NCBI GenBank assembly: GCA_023397215.1
Contig: JAEWUG010000013.1
Location: 1-21,891, forward strand
Length of the DNA stretch: 21,891 nt
Origin: Nanobdellota archaeon
GTDB taxonomy: Archaea > Nanobdellota > Nanobdellia > Pacearchaeales > GW2011-AR1
Direction: 5' to 3'
The first letter of the stretch is position 1. The number at the start of each line of letters is the position of its first letter. Position numbers and translations under genes: made by a program. Below are positions 13,582 to 21,891 of the stretch, one piece after another. A model generated the notes under the pieces. The model was not told where the DNA came from. It did no database searches and saw only the letters and a list, made by a program, of their open reading frames with translations.

Positions 13582-15635
13582 TTTCTTTCAATTTTTTCAA
13601 TATTACTAGAATCATTTTTTGAAACTTTAATAACATGATCAACAAAACCTTCTATTTTTTGTTCATGTGAAACAATAATTATTTGATTAGCATTAAGTTG
13701 TTCAAAAATATCTCTCATTTTATCAATTTGTTCTTGAGCAAAACCATCTGTTGGTTCATCTAAAATAACTAAGTCTTTTGTATTAATTCTAGAAAGAATA
13801 GAATTAAGTACTTGATTTAATGCAAGTCTATAAGCTAAAGCAACTGCAGTTCTTTCTCCACCAGATAAAAATTCATAGTCTAATTCATAATCTTGATTAG
13901 TAATTATTGGAGTAAAATTATCATCTAATCTAACACTTAATGGTTGGTTAACTAAAAGATTAAACCAATTTGAAAATAAATTTGAAAATTCACTTCTAAT
14001 TTTAATTAAAACATTTTTCTCAGTTAAAGTAATAATCGACAAAAATTTATCATTTAACCAATCTCTTAAATTTAATAAAAAACTAACTTGTTCTCTTAAT
14101 TCTTCTTTATCTAAAATATCTTTTTTTAATTCTTCTAAAGAAATTTTTAGAATCTCTAATTCCTTATTACTTTCTGCAAGTTTTATCCTATTATTATTTA
14201 AATTATTATTTGCAATTTCATAATTCTGTTTAATCTTAAAAAAATCATCTTTCAATAAACTAAAATCTTTTAATTTTTCTTCTTGTTCTTTAATTTTTTC
14301 TTCTAAAGTACTTATCTCATTAAGATTTCTATCTAAAAAAAATAAATCACTTTTTATTTTAATTTCTAATTCTTTTAAATATTCAAATTTAAGTTTATTT
14401 CTTTCTAAAGATTCTTTATCTGTTTCATAATCAGAAATTAATTGTTTTTCTATTTCAATTTCTTTTTTAAGTTGAACTTTTTTGATTATTGAAGTTTCAA
14501 GTTCTCTTTCGATTTCTTCAATATCATATTGAGCTTTTTTTGTTATTTTTATTTTATGATCTAATGAAACACTTTGATAACAAGTTGGGCAATTTTCTAA
14601 AGAATTAACTTTTTCCTTGAGATTAATAAAAGATTCTTTTTTAGATTCATTAAGTAGAATAATTGAATTAGTCTTCATTAAATTTTGGTTTTTCTCTTCT
14701 AATAATATTTTATGTTTATCAATCAATTCTTTTATTTGTTTAAGTCTATCATATGAAAAATCTATATTTAATGAAGTTTGTTTTTGCATATTTAAAATTT
14801 CTTTTTGAACTCTATCTTGCATTATTTTTTTTTGTTGTAATGTTGCTTTATTTTTTTCTAGAGAAGTATATTCTAAATTATTTTTATCTATTTTTTCTTG
14901 TAATGTTAATAATTGTTCATTAACTTTTTCTTTTAATTCAGCTAAATTTGTATTTTCTATTTGTAAATTATTAATTTCTCTTACTAACCTAATTCTATAT
15001 TCGTCTTTTTCTTTTAATTTTTCTTTTAAAAGATTTAATTCCCCAATTAAAATTTCTTTTAACTTAATTGTTTCTTTAATTTTCTGAAGGAAGATATTAG
15101 TATTTTCTTTAATTCTTTTATATCTATCAATTCCAAAAATATGTCTTATTGTATCTAATCTTATTTCAGAATTTTCTTGAATAATTGATTTCATTTCTTC
15201 TTGAGGTGTATAAACAGTATATTTATAGAGCAAATTTGATTTTTTCGCAAATTCTTTAGGATAATTCAATAATTGCATAACTTTATTTTTTACTTCAACA
15301 GTTGAAAGTTCTTTTGAATCTCCATCAATGGATAATATATTCTTTTCTTGAGTAATAGAACCTGATTTTGTTTTCTTAATTGTTCTTTCAATCTCAATAA
15401 TTTGTTCATTAATCTCAAAAATAATTTTTGCAAAAGCATTATCTTCCCCTTGTCTCAATAAAGAACTTCCTTTTTGCCCTGGTTGTAATCCAAATAATGC
15501 AAATTGTATTCCTAATAAAATAGAAGTTTTACCCACACCAATCTCTCCTGTTAACAAAGTAGACCCTTTTGGGAAATCTATTTCCAAAGACTCATAACTT
15601 CTAATATTTTTTAAGATTAATTTTTTAATAATCAT
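13578..15635 (-). CDS. rad50: DNA double-strand break repair ATPase Rad50, short coiled coil
   Basis: Rad50 is the SMC-like ATPase partner of Mre11 that bridges DNA ends. The 685-residue protein has the N-terminal Walker A GEIGVGKTS (30-38), a coiled coil rich in Lys/Glu/Leu, the zinc hook CPTC at 349-352, the returning coiled coil, then the ABC signature LSGGERTAVALAYR (590-603) and Walker B LVILDEPTDGF (about 622-632), followed by the H-loop IIVSHEQK. The hook lies in the exact middle, so the arms are each short: the protein is about 200 residues shorter than classical archaeal Rad50. Its ATG overlaps the mre11 TGA by 4 bases, and a GGAG at 15644-15647 lies 8 bases upstream and could act as an internal Shine-Dalgarno site. 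Confidence 0.95.
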   Translation of the reverse strand: MIIKKLILKNIRSYESLEIDFPKGSTLLTGEIGVGKTSILLGIQFALFGLQPGQKGSSLLRQGEDNAFAKIIFEINEQIIEIERTIKKTKSGSITQEKNILSIDGDSKELSTVEVKNKVMQLLNYPKEFAKKSNLLYKYTVYTPQEEMKSIIQENSEIRLDTIRHIFGIDRYKRIKENTNIFLQKIKETIKLKEILIGELNLLKEKLKEKDEYRIRLVREINNLQIENTNLAELKEKVNEQLLTLQEKIDKNNLEYTSLEKNKATLQQKKIMQDRVQKEILNMQKQTSLNIDFSYDRLKQIKELIDKHKILLEEKNQNLMKTNSIILLNESKKESFINLKEKVNSLENCPTCYQSVSLDHKIKITKKAQYDIEEIERELETSIIKKVQLKKEIEIEKQLISDYETDKESLERNKLKFEYLKELEIKIKSDLFFLDRNLNEISTLEEKIKEQEEKLKDFSLLKDDFFKIKQNYEIANNNLNNNRIKLAESNKELEILKISLEELKKDILDKEELREQVSFLLNLRDWLNDKFLSIITLTEKNVLIKIRSEFSNLFSNWFNLLVNQPLSVRLDDNFTPIITNQDYELDYEFLSGGERTAVALAYRLALNQVLNSILSRINTKDLVILDEPTDGFAQEQIDKMRDIFEQLNANQIIIVSHEQKIEGFVDHVIKVSKNDSSNIEKIERN

Positions 15636-16822
15636 AATATTTTCTCCATATTTAAAATAACTTTTAATTCATCAATTATTCTATCCTCAAATACAGCATT
15701 TTTTTCGTCATCATTCTTTTCAATAGATAAAGAATTCATAATCTGTGGTAAGAATTTATTAAATTCATTTGGATTTTGATTAGAAAATTCTTCAATAATT
15801 GTCTTTTCTATTTTTTCAATATTTTCGAAATCATTTTCATTAACAGTGATATTATTTTCAATTGTTTTTAATTGAGAAATATTTCTTAAATAAGCAAAAG
15901 CCTTTTTTTTATCAATAAATTCTTCAATTTTACCAAAATTAATATCTCCAGTTTTACCACTTAACAAAGTCCCTTTTAATTTTAATAATAAAATTTTATC
16001 ATTAAGATTATATCTATCTAACTCATTAATAATCTTCTCAGTTGCATCAATACCATTATCTAATTCTAATTCAATATAAACAACTTCTTTCAAGGGTAAT
16101 TTAATATTATAAGTTTTAAGTTTATCATTAATTTCAGTAATTTGAAAACTACCACACTTTAAATCAACTAACTCTTGAAAATTATTTGGAAAAATAGGGC
16201 CTGGATAAATAAAATGTTGATTTTTATCTTGTAAATGTCTAACCTGATGAATATGACCTAAGGCATAATATTGTGCGAGTGGTAAATTAATTTTATTAAT
16301 TGAAGGCATATTTTCCATTGCAACTTCATTAATTGTAGTATGTAACATAAAAATAGTATAAGGATTTACAGAAGAAAAATAAACTCTTTTTAATTCTTCA
16401 ATTTCTAAACCTGATTTTTTACCAGAATAACCATAAATAGCAATACCATCATGAATATAAGGAATTAATTTTATACTATTATCATCTTGTATTTCAAACT
16501 TTTCCATATTTTTACAAAAACCTGCTTTTTCCAAGACATCTAAAAAAGTTTTACCAGATGCAGAATAATCATGAGAACCTGCAATTAAATATACAGGAAT
16601 ATTTGCATCATTAATTCTCCTAAATTCAGCAAAAGTTTCTTTTAATATCTCAATAGACGGATATGCAGAATCAAATAAATCTCCACAAATTAAAACAAAA
16701 TCAACTTTTTCTGTTAAAATAATATCAATTGCTTTTTGAAAAGATTTAAAATTTAAGTCTTGCAAACTTGGAAGTCTCCAACTACCTAAATGACAATCAG
16801 CTAAATGTGCAAATTTTACCAT
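15632..16822 (-). CDS. mre11: DNA double-strand break repair nuclease Mre11
   Basis: Mre11 is a manganese-dependent nuclease that with Rad50 processes DNA double-strand ends. The 396-residue product has the phosphodiesterase motifs: Asp9/His11 in ADCHLG, GDLFDS (47-52), GSHDYSASGK (82-91, where GNHD is more usual), and GHIHQ downstream of the HTTINE segment. The C-terminal part (about 240-396) contains the capping and Rad50-binding regions. I chose ATG 16822; a TTG two codons upstream (16828) lacks support. A TATA-like element about 25 bases before it suggests its own leaderless transcript. In many thermophilic archaea mre11-rad50 is joined to herA-nurA; neither is here. Confidence 0.95.
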   Translation of the reverse strand: MVKFAHLADCHLGSWRLPSLQDLNFKSFQKAIDIILTEKVDFVLICGDLFDSAYPSIEILKETFAEFRRINDANIPVYLIAGSHDYSASGKTFLDVLEKAGFCKNMEKFEIQDDNSIKLIPYIHDGIAIYGYSGKKSGLEIEELKRVYFSSVNPYTIFMLHTTINEVAMENMPSINKINLPLAQYYALGHIHQVRHLQDKNQHFIYPGPIFPNNFQELVDLKCGSFQITEINDKLKTYNIKLPLKEVVYIELELDNGIDATEKIINELDRYNLNDKILLLKLKGTLLSGKTGDINFGKIEEFIDKKKAFAYLRNISQLKTIENNITVNENDFENIEKIEKTIIEEFSNQNPNEFNKFLPQIMNSLSIEKNDDEKNAVFEDRIIDELKVILNMEKIL

Positions 16823-16842
16823 AATCAAAAATTAAAATGTTT

Positions 16843-16851
16843 AATTAATAT
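16843..16851 (-). promoter_or_regulatory. TATA-like element of mre11-rad50
   Basis: The minus strand reads ATATTAATT, centred about 25 bases before ATG 16822. Confidence 0.4.
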
Positions 16852-16917
16852 TAGAAAAATTGAATTATATTTAAAGATAGTTATAATTTAGTTTGTACTA
16901 ATAAGAAACATTCTATT

Positions 16918-17718
16918 TTATTCAAATTGTTTATTATAATAACTTTGTCTATATATTTCTCTATTAATCTTCTCTTTAGAAATAGTTGTTAATAATTTTT
17001 GTAATATCCTATTTTGAAATTCTTTTTCTCCACATAAACTTGAAGCAAATCTATTTATCTCTTTAGAAACACAATCATGAGAATAACAAAAGCCAACAGG
17101 TTTTTTTAAATGCATTGCTGCTAAAACATTTTTACTATCATGAATTTTCGCAATCACTAGATTATTACTTTTTTCTTCTATTTCTTTTAAATTATATTCA
17201 TGTTTTGGAGATCTAATTTTATTAACAATAATTCCGTCAATAGGAGTTTTTTCTTCCTTAGCTAAAACAGCTGCTTTCAGAGAAGTTTCAAGAGTTACAT
17301 GATCTGGAGTTGTAACAATAAATACTCTATCACTTGCTGCAATTACTGGCTTTAATTCATCATAATTAGGAGAAGAATCTAAAAGAATAAAATCATATCT
17401 ATTCTTAAATTTAGATAAAATTTGTTTTAATTTAAACACCTCAAATTTGTCTTTATAATATAAAGATGCAGGAATAATATCAATACCATTTGATTCATAA
17501 ATAGCATTATGTAATGGAACTTCACCTAATGCATCATGTAATGTTAAATCACTAACTAAATCTAAATAAAGACCAATATTAGGAGCAGAAAAATTACAAT
17601 CAACTAATAAAACTTTTTTATTATAATTATTAGCCAAAGCATAAGCAGTTTCAAGAGCAAGAGTAGTCTTACCAACACCACCTTTTACAGAAATAAACGA
17701 AATAATATTATTATCCAT
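16918..17718 (-). CDS. MinD/ParA-family ATPase
   Basis: The 266-residue protein is a deviant-Walker-A ATPase: KGGVGKTTL at 12-20 with the signature lysine, VDCNFSAPNIG (the A' motif), and LLDSSPNYDE as the Walker B/switch region, then TTPDHVTLETS and IVNKI. These belong to the MinD/ParA/SIMIBI group that controls positioning or acts as a switch. The C-terminus (REIYRQSYYNKQFE) has no clear amphipathic membrane-targeting helix. Its specific role is unknown. Unlike most genes here it has a strong Shine-Dalgarno site (GGAGG, 5 bases before the ATG) and an AT-rich promoter further upstream. The gene encoding a large surface protein lies just upstream on the same strand. Confidence 0.92.
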   Translation of the reverse strand: MDNNIISFISVKGGVGKTTLALETAYALANNYNKKVLLVDCNFSAPNIGLYLDLVSDLTLHDALGEVPLHNAIYESNGIDIIPASLYYKDKFEVFKLKQILSKFKNRYDFILLDSSPNYDELKPVIAASDRVFIVTTPDHVTLETSLKAAVLAKEEKTPIDGIIVNKIRSPKHEYNLKEIEEKSNNLVIAKIHDSKNVLAAMHLKKPVGFCYSHDCVSKEINRFASSLCGEKEFQNRILQKLLTTISKEKINREIYRQSYYNKQFE

Positions 17719-17720
17719 AA

Positions 17721-17730
17721 ATCCTCCTTT
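17721..17730 (-). promoter_or_regulatory. Shine-Dalgarno site of the MinD-like ATPase gene
   Basis: The minus strand reads AAAGGAGGAT, with GGAGG 5 bases before the ATG at 17718. It is the only classical strong ribosome binding site seen at the start of a transcription unit in this window. Confidence 0.8.
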
Positions 17731-17739
17731 AATAAATCA

Positions 17740-17763
17740 ATATATATAATATAATATATAAAT
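17740..17763 (-). promoter_or_regulatory. TATA-rich promoter of the MinD-like ATPase gene
   Basis: A stretch of alternating A and T with several possible TATA boxes; the one at 17756-17763 (TTTATATA on the minus strand) would start transcription near 17734 and give a leader of about 16 bases including the Shine-Dalgarno site. Confidence 0.45.
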
Positions 17764-17776
17764 CTTTAGTCAAAAA

Positions 17777-20700
17777 TTAATTTTTTTTCTTGATTCTAAA
17801 TATAATCAAATAAACTAAAACAATAATTAATATTGTTAAAATTACTTGTGTTGTATCAAAGAAGTTTAATAAAACTAAGTTACCACATTCAATCTTTTTG
17901 GTTTGATCCTTACAATAACTTGGGATTTCACTTTCTGGAGACTCACTCTCCCAAACAGCTTTCATATTATAAACCTTAAAATCATCAGTATCACAATCTC
18001 CAATAATATTACTCACTTTCATTTCACAAGAACCTGTAATTTGATAATTTATAGTTCCTCCAGAATTATACCCTGTTTGATTATATTTAGTTCCACAATT
18101 CCCTTGTTCTTCGTCCCATGAACATTTACAATCATGAACATAAATTTGATTACCATCATCTAAAAATTGTATAGAACTACAAAAATATTCTCCATTAATT
18201 TCTTCTACACTTTTTAATCCAACATTATAATCATCTGCCTCACATGTTTCTTTTGTAATATAATCTCCACAATCACTATAATCTAAACTCGCAACACAAC
18301 TACCCCCATCACATTTATATCCAGCAGGACAACAAACTTTTTTATTATAGCCATTCTCCATATAACAATTATCTAAAGAATTGATTAGTTGTATTTCTTC
18401 TCCTCCTATAATCCATTTGCTTCCATCTCTCTGACAATAAGGTAAATCTTTTGGAGAAAACAAGAAATTTACAAAGTCAGTATCTTCTTTTTCATTAGAA
18501 CTAACACTAACAGAAGTATAATAATCACCTTCTTGTCTAAGTGTTAACTCAAATTCAGCACCATCTTGACTTAAACCTTCATTAATGTTTAATGTATTCA
18601 CAGTAGGTTCTTCTTGCAATCCGACCATATACCATTTATAGTATAATTCTTCACCTTTTTCATCATAAGTTCTAGGATCAAAAGAATATAATGCATTAAA
18701 ATAAACTTTATTAGACAAACTTGAATCTACAAATCTTTCAGGGTAAACAATACAAGCACAAGGTCTATCATTTAAACAAAAACCTTTATTTTCACATAAA
18801 CAATAATAAACATTATTATCCTTCACTAAATCAATAATAAATCTCTCCCCGCTACAAAAGTAATTAACATCAAAAGAAATATCTTGAGTTTTATTTCTAT
18901 CTCCTGAAGAAATTTCAACATCAAAATCATAATTTAATATTAAATCTTTTTTATTTAATGTATCTCTAAACAATGCAGTATTATAATCCCTTAGTTTATA
19001 TAATTTAATTAAAGAACCATCAGAATAATATTCAGTATAATTATAAACATCATAACCTTTACTAAACTCACCTAAATTTGAATATTTAGTACTAAGAGTT
19101 AAATTAATCCATAATTCTTTTCCTTCACCAATATAATCTAATTGTTTTTGGACATAAAAATCATCTAATTCAGGAGGTAAGAAAATAGAAGGGAAAAAAT
19201 CATTATCACCAATATTTTTAACTAAATATTGTATCTTGATATCTTTATCACTAACTTCTATTTTACTATCTTTAATCTCAAAATTACCATGATTATTTTC
19301 AACATCAAATAATTTGATTGATTCTATATCTGATACAATCATATTATCACTAAAATCTCTAGCTATAACATAATACCAATATGATTCAACTACTTCAGTC
19401 ATATTAAAACTACTTAAATCAAATGAAAATTTAGTTATTGGTCCTTCTCTTTCAATAGAAGTAGCATAAATAAAGTTTATAAGATATTGGGGTAAAACTG
19501 TATTAAATATTTGAACTTCATCAATTAAACCAACAAAATTTTTTCCAATAATCAATTGATCATCAGGTCCATAATCTGCAGAAGTACTTGAAGAAGTTGA
19601 AGTTCCAATTAATTCACCATTTAAATAAAGTTTTAATTCATATAATCCGTTAACAGAATTATAATTATGAGTCATTGCAATATGATACCATTGATTTTCT
19701 TCAAAACTTTTTTCATATGTAATTATATTACCAAATCCAAAATCAGCAACTATCTTATTATTATACATTCTAATATATCCTTCATTACAATTATTATCAC
19801 AAAAAATATTTTTATCTGTTGAATCTAATTTTGTAGGTTTTATCCATGCAAAATAACTCGCTGCTCCATTAAAATTATTTTCTTTTTTAGAACCTAAAAG
19901 TAAAGGAAACTCATGACTTAAATTATAAAAATTATTTAAAGTAAGAGTATTTGTTCCATCAAAACTTAATGCTTTACCATATCTCCCATCTTCACTAAAA
20001 GAAGCATCTAAAGTATAATAACTTCCTAAATCACTTTCTCCTTCAAAACCTGAAGAATATATCCTATACAAAAAAGGATAAATAAATCCTAATGTTTCTT
20101 CACTTTCTTTATCAGTAAAATACAATTCAAAAGAAGTTAAAGATGGTTCTCTAATACTTATTTCTATTTTTGATTCTTGTTTCTGTACATATTCATCAAA
20201 AGTACTCTTTGGAGTAGGAGGTCTTAAAAAAGAAACAATAGGTTTATCAGAATCTCTAGAATAAACACCTTGAAAATCACAATAACAAAAATAATCACTA
20301 CCACTCAACTCACATAATCCAAGTTTACCAATATTACATAAACAGAAATTACTAGTTCCATCACAAGTATTAGGCATATCTTGCCATTCTCCGTTTGCAT
20401 TACAATAATCTAAATCTCCATCTTTATCTAAGTCTATAGGAGAGGTTTGAGGAGAATAACAATTTTTCTCAAAAACACAGCTATTAACACTACTACAACA
20501 AGATTTATCCTCTGTATTAGAAATTATTCCTAAATTACTATTTTCTGCAACTTTTCTATAAAAACCAATTTCAGAAGAATCGTCACCACAACACATATCA
20601 TTCATCCAAGTTTTACCACAACCTTGACAACATGCTTCTGAAGTATCAGCTTCAAAAACACCTGTAACAGAATGTTTATGATCTCTCATAGCAGTATCTC

Positions 20701-21556
20701 CTCCACATCCACTTACATCTCCATCACATTTACGACTATAATATTCTACAACTAATCCACACATATTATGATTATGGTCTGCACATCTATATTTAGCACT
20801 TCCAAAAATACATCCACCACATTCATAACTTCCACATCTCTCCCCATTTAATGCTGTTAATGTCATAGAAGAACTAGTACAAAGAGAATTAAATTTCCTA
20901 GGATCAATTGTATGCGTATGATAAGGAAATTTATTATTTCCACTACAAAAAGTTTGTGAACAAACACTTTGAGTAACATCAGAAGTAAAGACAAGGTTTA
21001 CAGAAGGATTAGAACTTGAACCTGAAACACCAGAATATGCTTCACTATATAATGTTGTACCATTAGAAAGTGTTCTTCTACAAGAATTAGAAGAAGGATC
21101 ATAAGAAAAACCTTCACTACTCTTTTGACAAGTATAAGCTTGTCCATCAGAACCACAAGCACCATCAGAATAACTACCTGAAAAACAACCACCACTACAC
21201 CATAATCCTCCATTAGATTCACATCCACTAGTCGTATAATGACATGAACCTCCTGAAAAATAAGTACCTTCTGAACAACGATAACACGAACCGTCATAAT
21301 AATTTGCACCAGAAGAACATGGATTAGAAGGAGTAGAAGAAGAACCAGAATCACCTAAATCCAATTTTTCTTTTGTTCCATCGGGCCAAGTGACTGTTGG
21401 TTCACCCATAGTAGGCCTATTAGGAACACAAGGATAACCCCTTTCATCTTTTTCTCCAGCTTCACAGGCAATACTAAAAAGGCTAGAAGAAAGAATAAAA
21501 TAAAACATGAAAAATATTATTATAAAAATATAAAAATTAAACTTATTTTTTTTCAT
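17777..21556 (-). CDS. Large cysteine-rich membrane-anchored surface protein with LamG-like domain
   Basis: This 1259-residue protein starts with a signal peptide (about 1-31, hydrophobic stretch FYIFIIIFFMFYFILSSS). Next comes a Gly/Ser/Cys-rich region (70-430) with GCC-like cysteine repeats, three HxH motifs (His213/215, His261/263, His293/295) and a calcium-type DLDKDGDLDYC. A concanavalin/LamG-like domain spans about 515-690 (YGKALSFDGTN, WYHIAMTHNY, LKLYLNGELIG, GLIDEVQIFN). A PKD-like beta domain follows at about 945-1035, then a second cysteine-rich region. The C-terminus has one transmembrane helix (about 1235-1253) and RIKKKN, so the body is outside. LamG/PKD domains suggest carbohydrate or protein binding; ligand unknown. 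The ATG follows a GGTG site and an AT-rich promoter. No pathway link is visible beyond its neighbours. Confidence 0.85.
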   Translation of the reverse strand: MKKNKFNFYIFIIIFFMFYFILSSSLFSIACEAGEKDERGYPCVPNRPTMGEPTVTWPDGTKEKLDLGDSGSSSTPSNPCSSGANYYDGSCYRCSEGTYFSGGSCHYTTSGCESNGGLWCSGGCFSGSYSDGACGSDGQAYTCQKSSEGFSYDPSSNSCRRTLSNGTTLYSEAYSGVSGSSSNPSVNLVFTSDVTQSVCSQTFCSGNNKFPYHTHTIDPRKFNSLCTSSSMTLTALNGERCGSYECGGCIFGSAKYRCADHNHNMCGLVVEYYSRKCDGDVSGCGGDTAMRDHKHSVTGVFEADTSEACCQGCGKTWMNDMCCGDDSSEIGFYRKVAENSNLGIISNTEDKSCCSSVNSCVFEKNCYSPQTSPIDLDKDGDLDYCNANGEWQDMPNTCDGTSNFCLCNIGKLGLCELSGSDYFCYCDFQGVYSRDSDKPIVSFLRPPTPKSTFDEYVQKQESKIEISIREPSLTSFELYFTDKESEETLGFIYPFLYRIYSSGFEGESDLGSYYTLDASFSEDGRYGKALSFDGTNTLTLNNFYNLSHEFPLLLGSKKENNFNGAASYFAWIKPTKLDSTDKNIFCDNNCNEGYIRMYNNKIVADFGFGNIITYEKSFEENQWYHIAMTHNYNSVNGLYELKLYLNGELIGTSTSSSTSADYGPDDQLIIGKNFVGLIDEVQIFNTVLPQYLINFIYATSIEREGPITKFSFDLSSFNMTEVVESYWYYVIARDFSDNMIVSDIESIKLFDVENNHGNFEIKDSKIEVSDKDIKIQYLVKNIGDNDFFPSIFLPPELDDFYVQKQLDYIGEGKELWINLTLSTKYSNLGEFSKGYDVYNYTEYYSDGSLIKLYKLRDYNTALFRDTLNKKDLILNYDFDVEISSGDRNKTQDISFDVNYFCSGERFIIDLVKDNNVYYCLCENKGFCLNDRPCACIVYPERFVDSSLSNKVYFNALYSFDPRTYDEKGEELYYKWYMVGLQEEPTVNTLNINEGLSQDGAEFELTLRQEGDYYTSVSVSSNEKEDTDFVNFLFSPKDLPYCQRDGSKWIIGGEEIQLINSLDNCYMENGYNKKVCCPAGYKCDGGSCVASLDYSDCGDYITKETCEADDYNVGLKSVEEINGEYFCSSIQFLDDGNQIYVHDCKCSWDEEQGNCGTKYNQTGYNSGGTINYQITGSCEMKVSNIIGDCDTDDFKVYNMKAVWESESPESEIPSYCKDQTKKIECGNLVLLNFFDTTQVILTILIIVLVYLIIFRIKKKN

Positions 21557-21560
21557 TATT

Positions 21561-21566
21561 ACACCC
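21561..21566 (-). promoter_or_regulatory. Possible Shine-Dalgarno site of the surface-protein gene
   Basis: The minus strand reads GGGTGT; GGTG matches part of the archaeal anti-Shine-Dalgarno complement (GGAGGTGAT) and is 5-6 bases before the ATG at 21556. It is weaker than the site of the MinD-like gene. Confidence 0.45.
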
Positions 21567-21593
21567 TTTTAATAATAAAAAGTATAATCTATT

Positions 21594-21605
21594 CTTTAAA
21601 TATCT
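21594..21605 (-). promoter_or_regulatory. TATA-like element of the surface-protein gene
   Basis: The minus strand reads AGATATTTAAAG, centred about 43 bases before the ATG, which would give a leader of about 17 bases that holds the GGTG site. Confidence 0.4.
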
Positions 21606-21617
21606 TTTGTTAAAAAA

Positions 21618-21891
21618 CTATAATTTTGTTATTACAAAATCATTAGGGTCTGTTGTATCTTTAGACCACATTTGAGGAGTTCCAAAAGAATATGCAGGTA
21701 TTTCTGAATTAGATTCTCCTGCAATAGAATCTATATGTTGAAAAACTTCTTGACCTGATAAAATATTATCTCCATTTAAATCATAACTTTGATTATATTT
21801 TTCATTAAAAGCAGATGTCAAATGATCTAATAAAATTCTCCCTTTTGTTTCTTCATCTTTTTTTGAAGAAGTATAAACCAATATATTATCC
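21618..21891 (-). CDS. C-terminal fragment of a probable caspase/legumain-like peptidase-fold protein
   Basis: The frame is open to the right edge, so only the last 91 or so residues are visible. They start DNILVYTSSKKDE, resembling the strand and loop after the catalytic cysteine region of caspase (C14) or legumain (C13) proteins (VITSSxxDE). A helix (GRILLDHLTSAFNEKY), an EF-hand-like DLNGDNILSGQEVFQHI and a TPQMW motif follow, the typical order in prokaryotic caspase-like domains. The catalytic His and Cys lie outside the window, so activity cannot be judged. The frame ends 61 bases before the surface-protein gene on the same strand. The TTG at 21881 is an internal Leu, not a start. Confidence 0.5.
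   Translation of the reverse strand, partial: DNILVYTSSKKDEETKGRILLDHLTSAFNEKYNQSYDLNGDNILSGQEVFQHIDSIAGESNSEIPAYSFGTPQMWSKDTTDPNDFVITKL

Noticed and set aside
14617..14808. Plus-strand frame inside rad50
   Set aside because: It is antisense to the coiled-coil arm next to the zinc hook, and has low complexity.
17740..17763. Alternating TA stretch as a possible replication origin or hairpin
   Set aside because: It is short and lies exactly where a promoter is expected; no origin repeats or cdc6/orc1 gene are near.
20998..21354. Minus-strand 118-codon frame inside the surface-protein gene
   Set aside because: It is a shifted frame within the Gly/Ser/Cys-rich repeats, giving a Val/Leu-only repetitive product; the main frame has a signal peptide and membrane anchor.

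Overview
The window looks like a piece of a small, very AT-rich archaeal genome, most likely a DPANN lineage of the Nanoarchaeota/Woesearchaeota/Pacearchaeota type. That is inferred from gene content, not from a search. The evidence for Archaea is strong: SRP54 and FtsY, a stand-alone Bud32 kinase, Sec61-beta, archaeal NAC, RadA, a zinc-ribbon RPA, GINS, a GINS-associated DHH nuclease, Mre11/Rad50, ribosomal proteins uS15, eS27, eL42 and eS1, and two tRNA genes with no encoded CCA. Most genes that start a transcription unit have a TATA-like element centred about 25-27 bases before the ATG, so their mRNAs are probably leaderless. Genes inside operons follow at 1-2 bases or overlap.

Layout. 1-3607 (+): SRP54 (5' end missing), Bud32, and a 625-residue nucleotidyltransferase with an apparent internal duplication. 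3604-8355 (-): a helical hypothetical protein, NAC and a tiny Sec61-beta gene, tRNA-Trp, RadA, a YdjM-like membrane protein, RPA and FtsY. 8400-11646 (+): GINS, tRNA-Gln, uS15, the DHH/RecJ-like nuclease, eS27, a small membrane protein and a YbjQ-family protein. 11638-11919 (-): a short, possibly DNA-binding protein. 11978-13581 (+): an operon of eL42, eS1, a 49-residue very basic protein and nucleoside diphosphate kinase. 13578-16822 (-): mre11-rad50. 16918-21891 (-): a MinD/ParA-like ATPase, a 1259-residue cysteine-rich membrane-anchored surface protein, and the C-terminal end of a probable caspase/legumain-like protein.

Two functions dominate. One is co-translational targeting: SRP54 and FtsY are the SRP GTPase and its receptor, Sec61-beta is part of the translocon, and NAC binds nascent chains at the ribosome. 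The other is replication and recombination: RadA, RPA, GINS, the DHH nuclease, Mre11 and Rad50. Ribosomal proteins, tRNAs and NDK fill the rest. The right-hand end differs: the two complete genes there (MinD-like ATPase and surface protein) carry Shine-Dalgarno-like sites with short leaders, unlike the leaderless genes elsewhere.

No CRISPR array, insertion sequence, integrase, rRNA or obvious mobile element was seen. No gene-free stretch exceeds 300 bases. The most notable points are the tandem nucleotidyltransferase with a degenerate first copy, a TATA element that appears shared by ftsY and the GINS gene, several genes too short for routine ORF calling (Sec61-beta, eS27, the basic 49-mer), the duplicated acidic tail of eS1, and the surface-protein locus.
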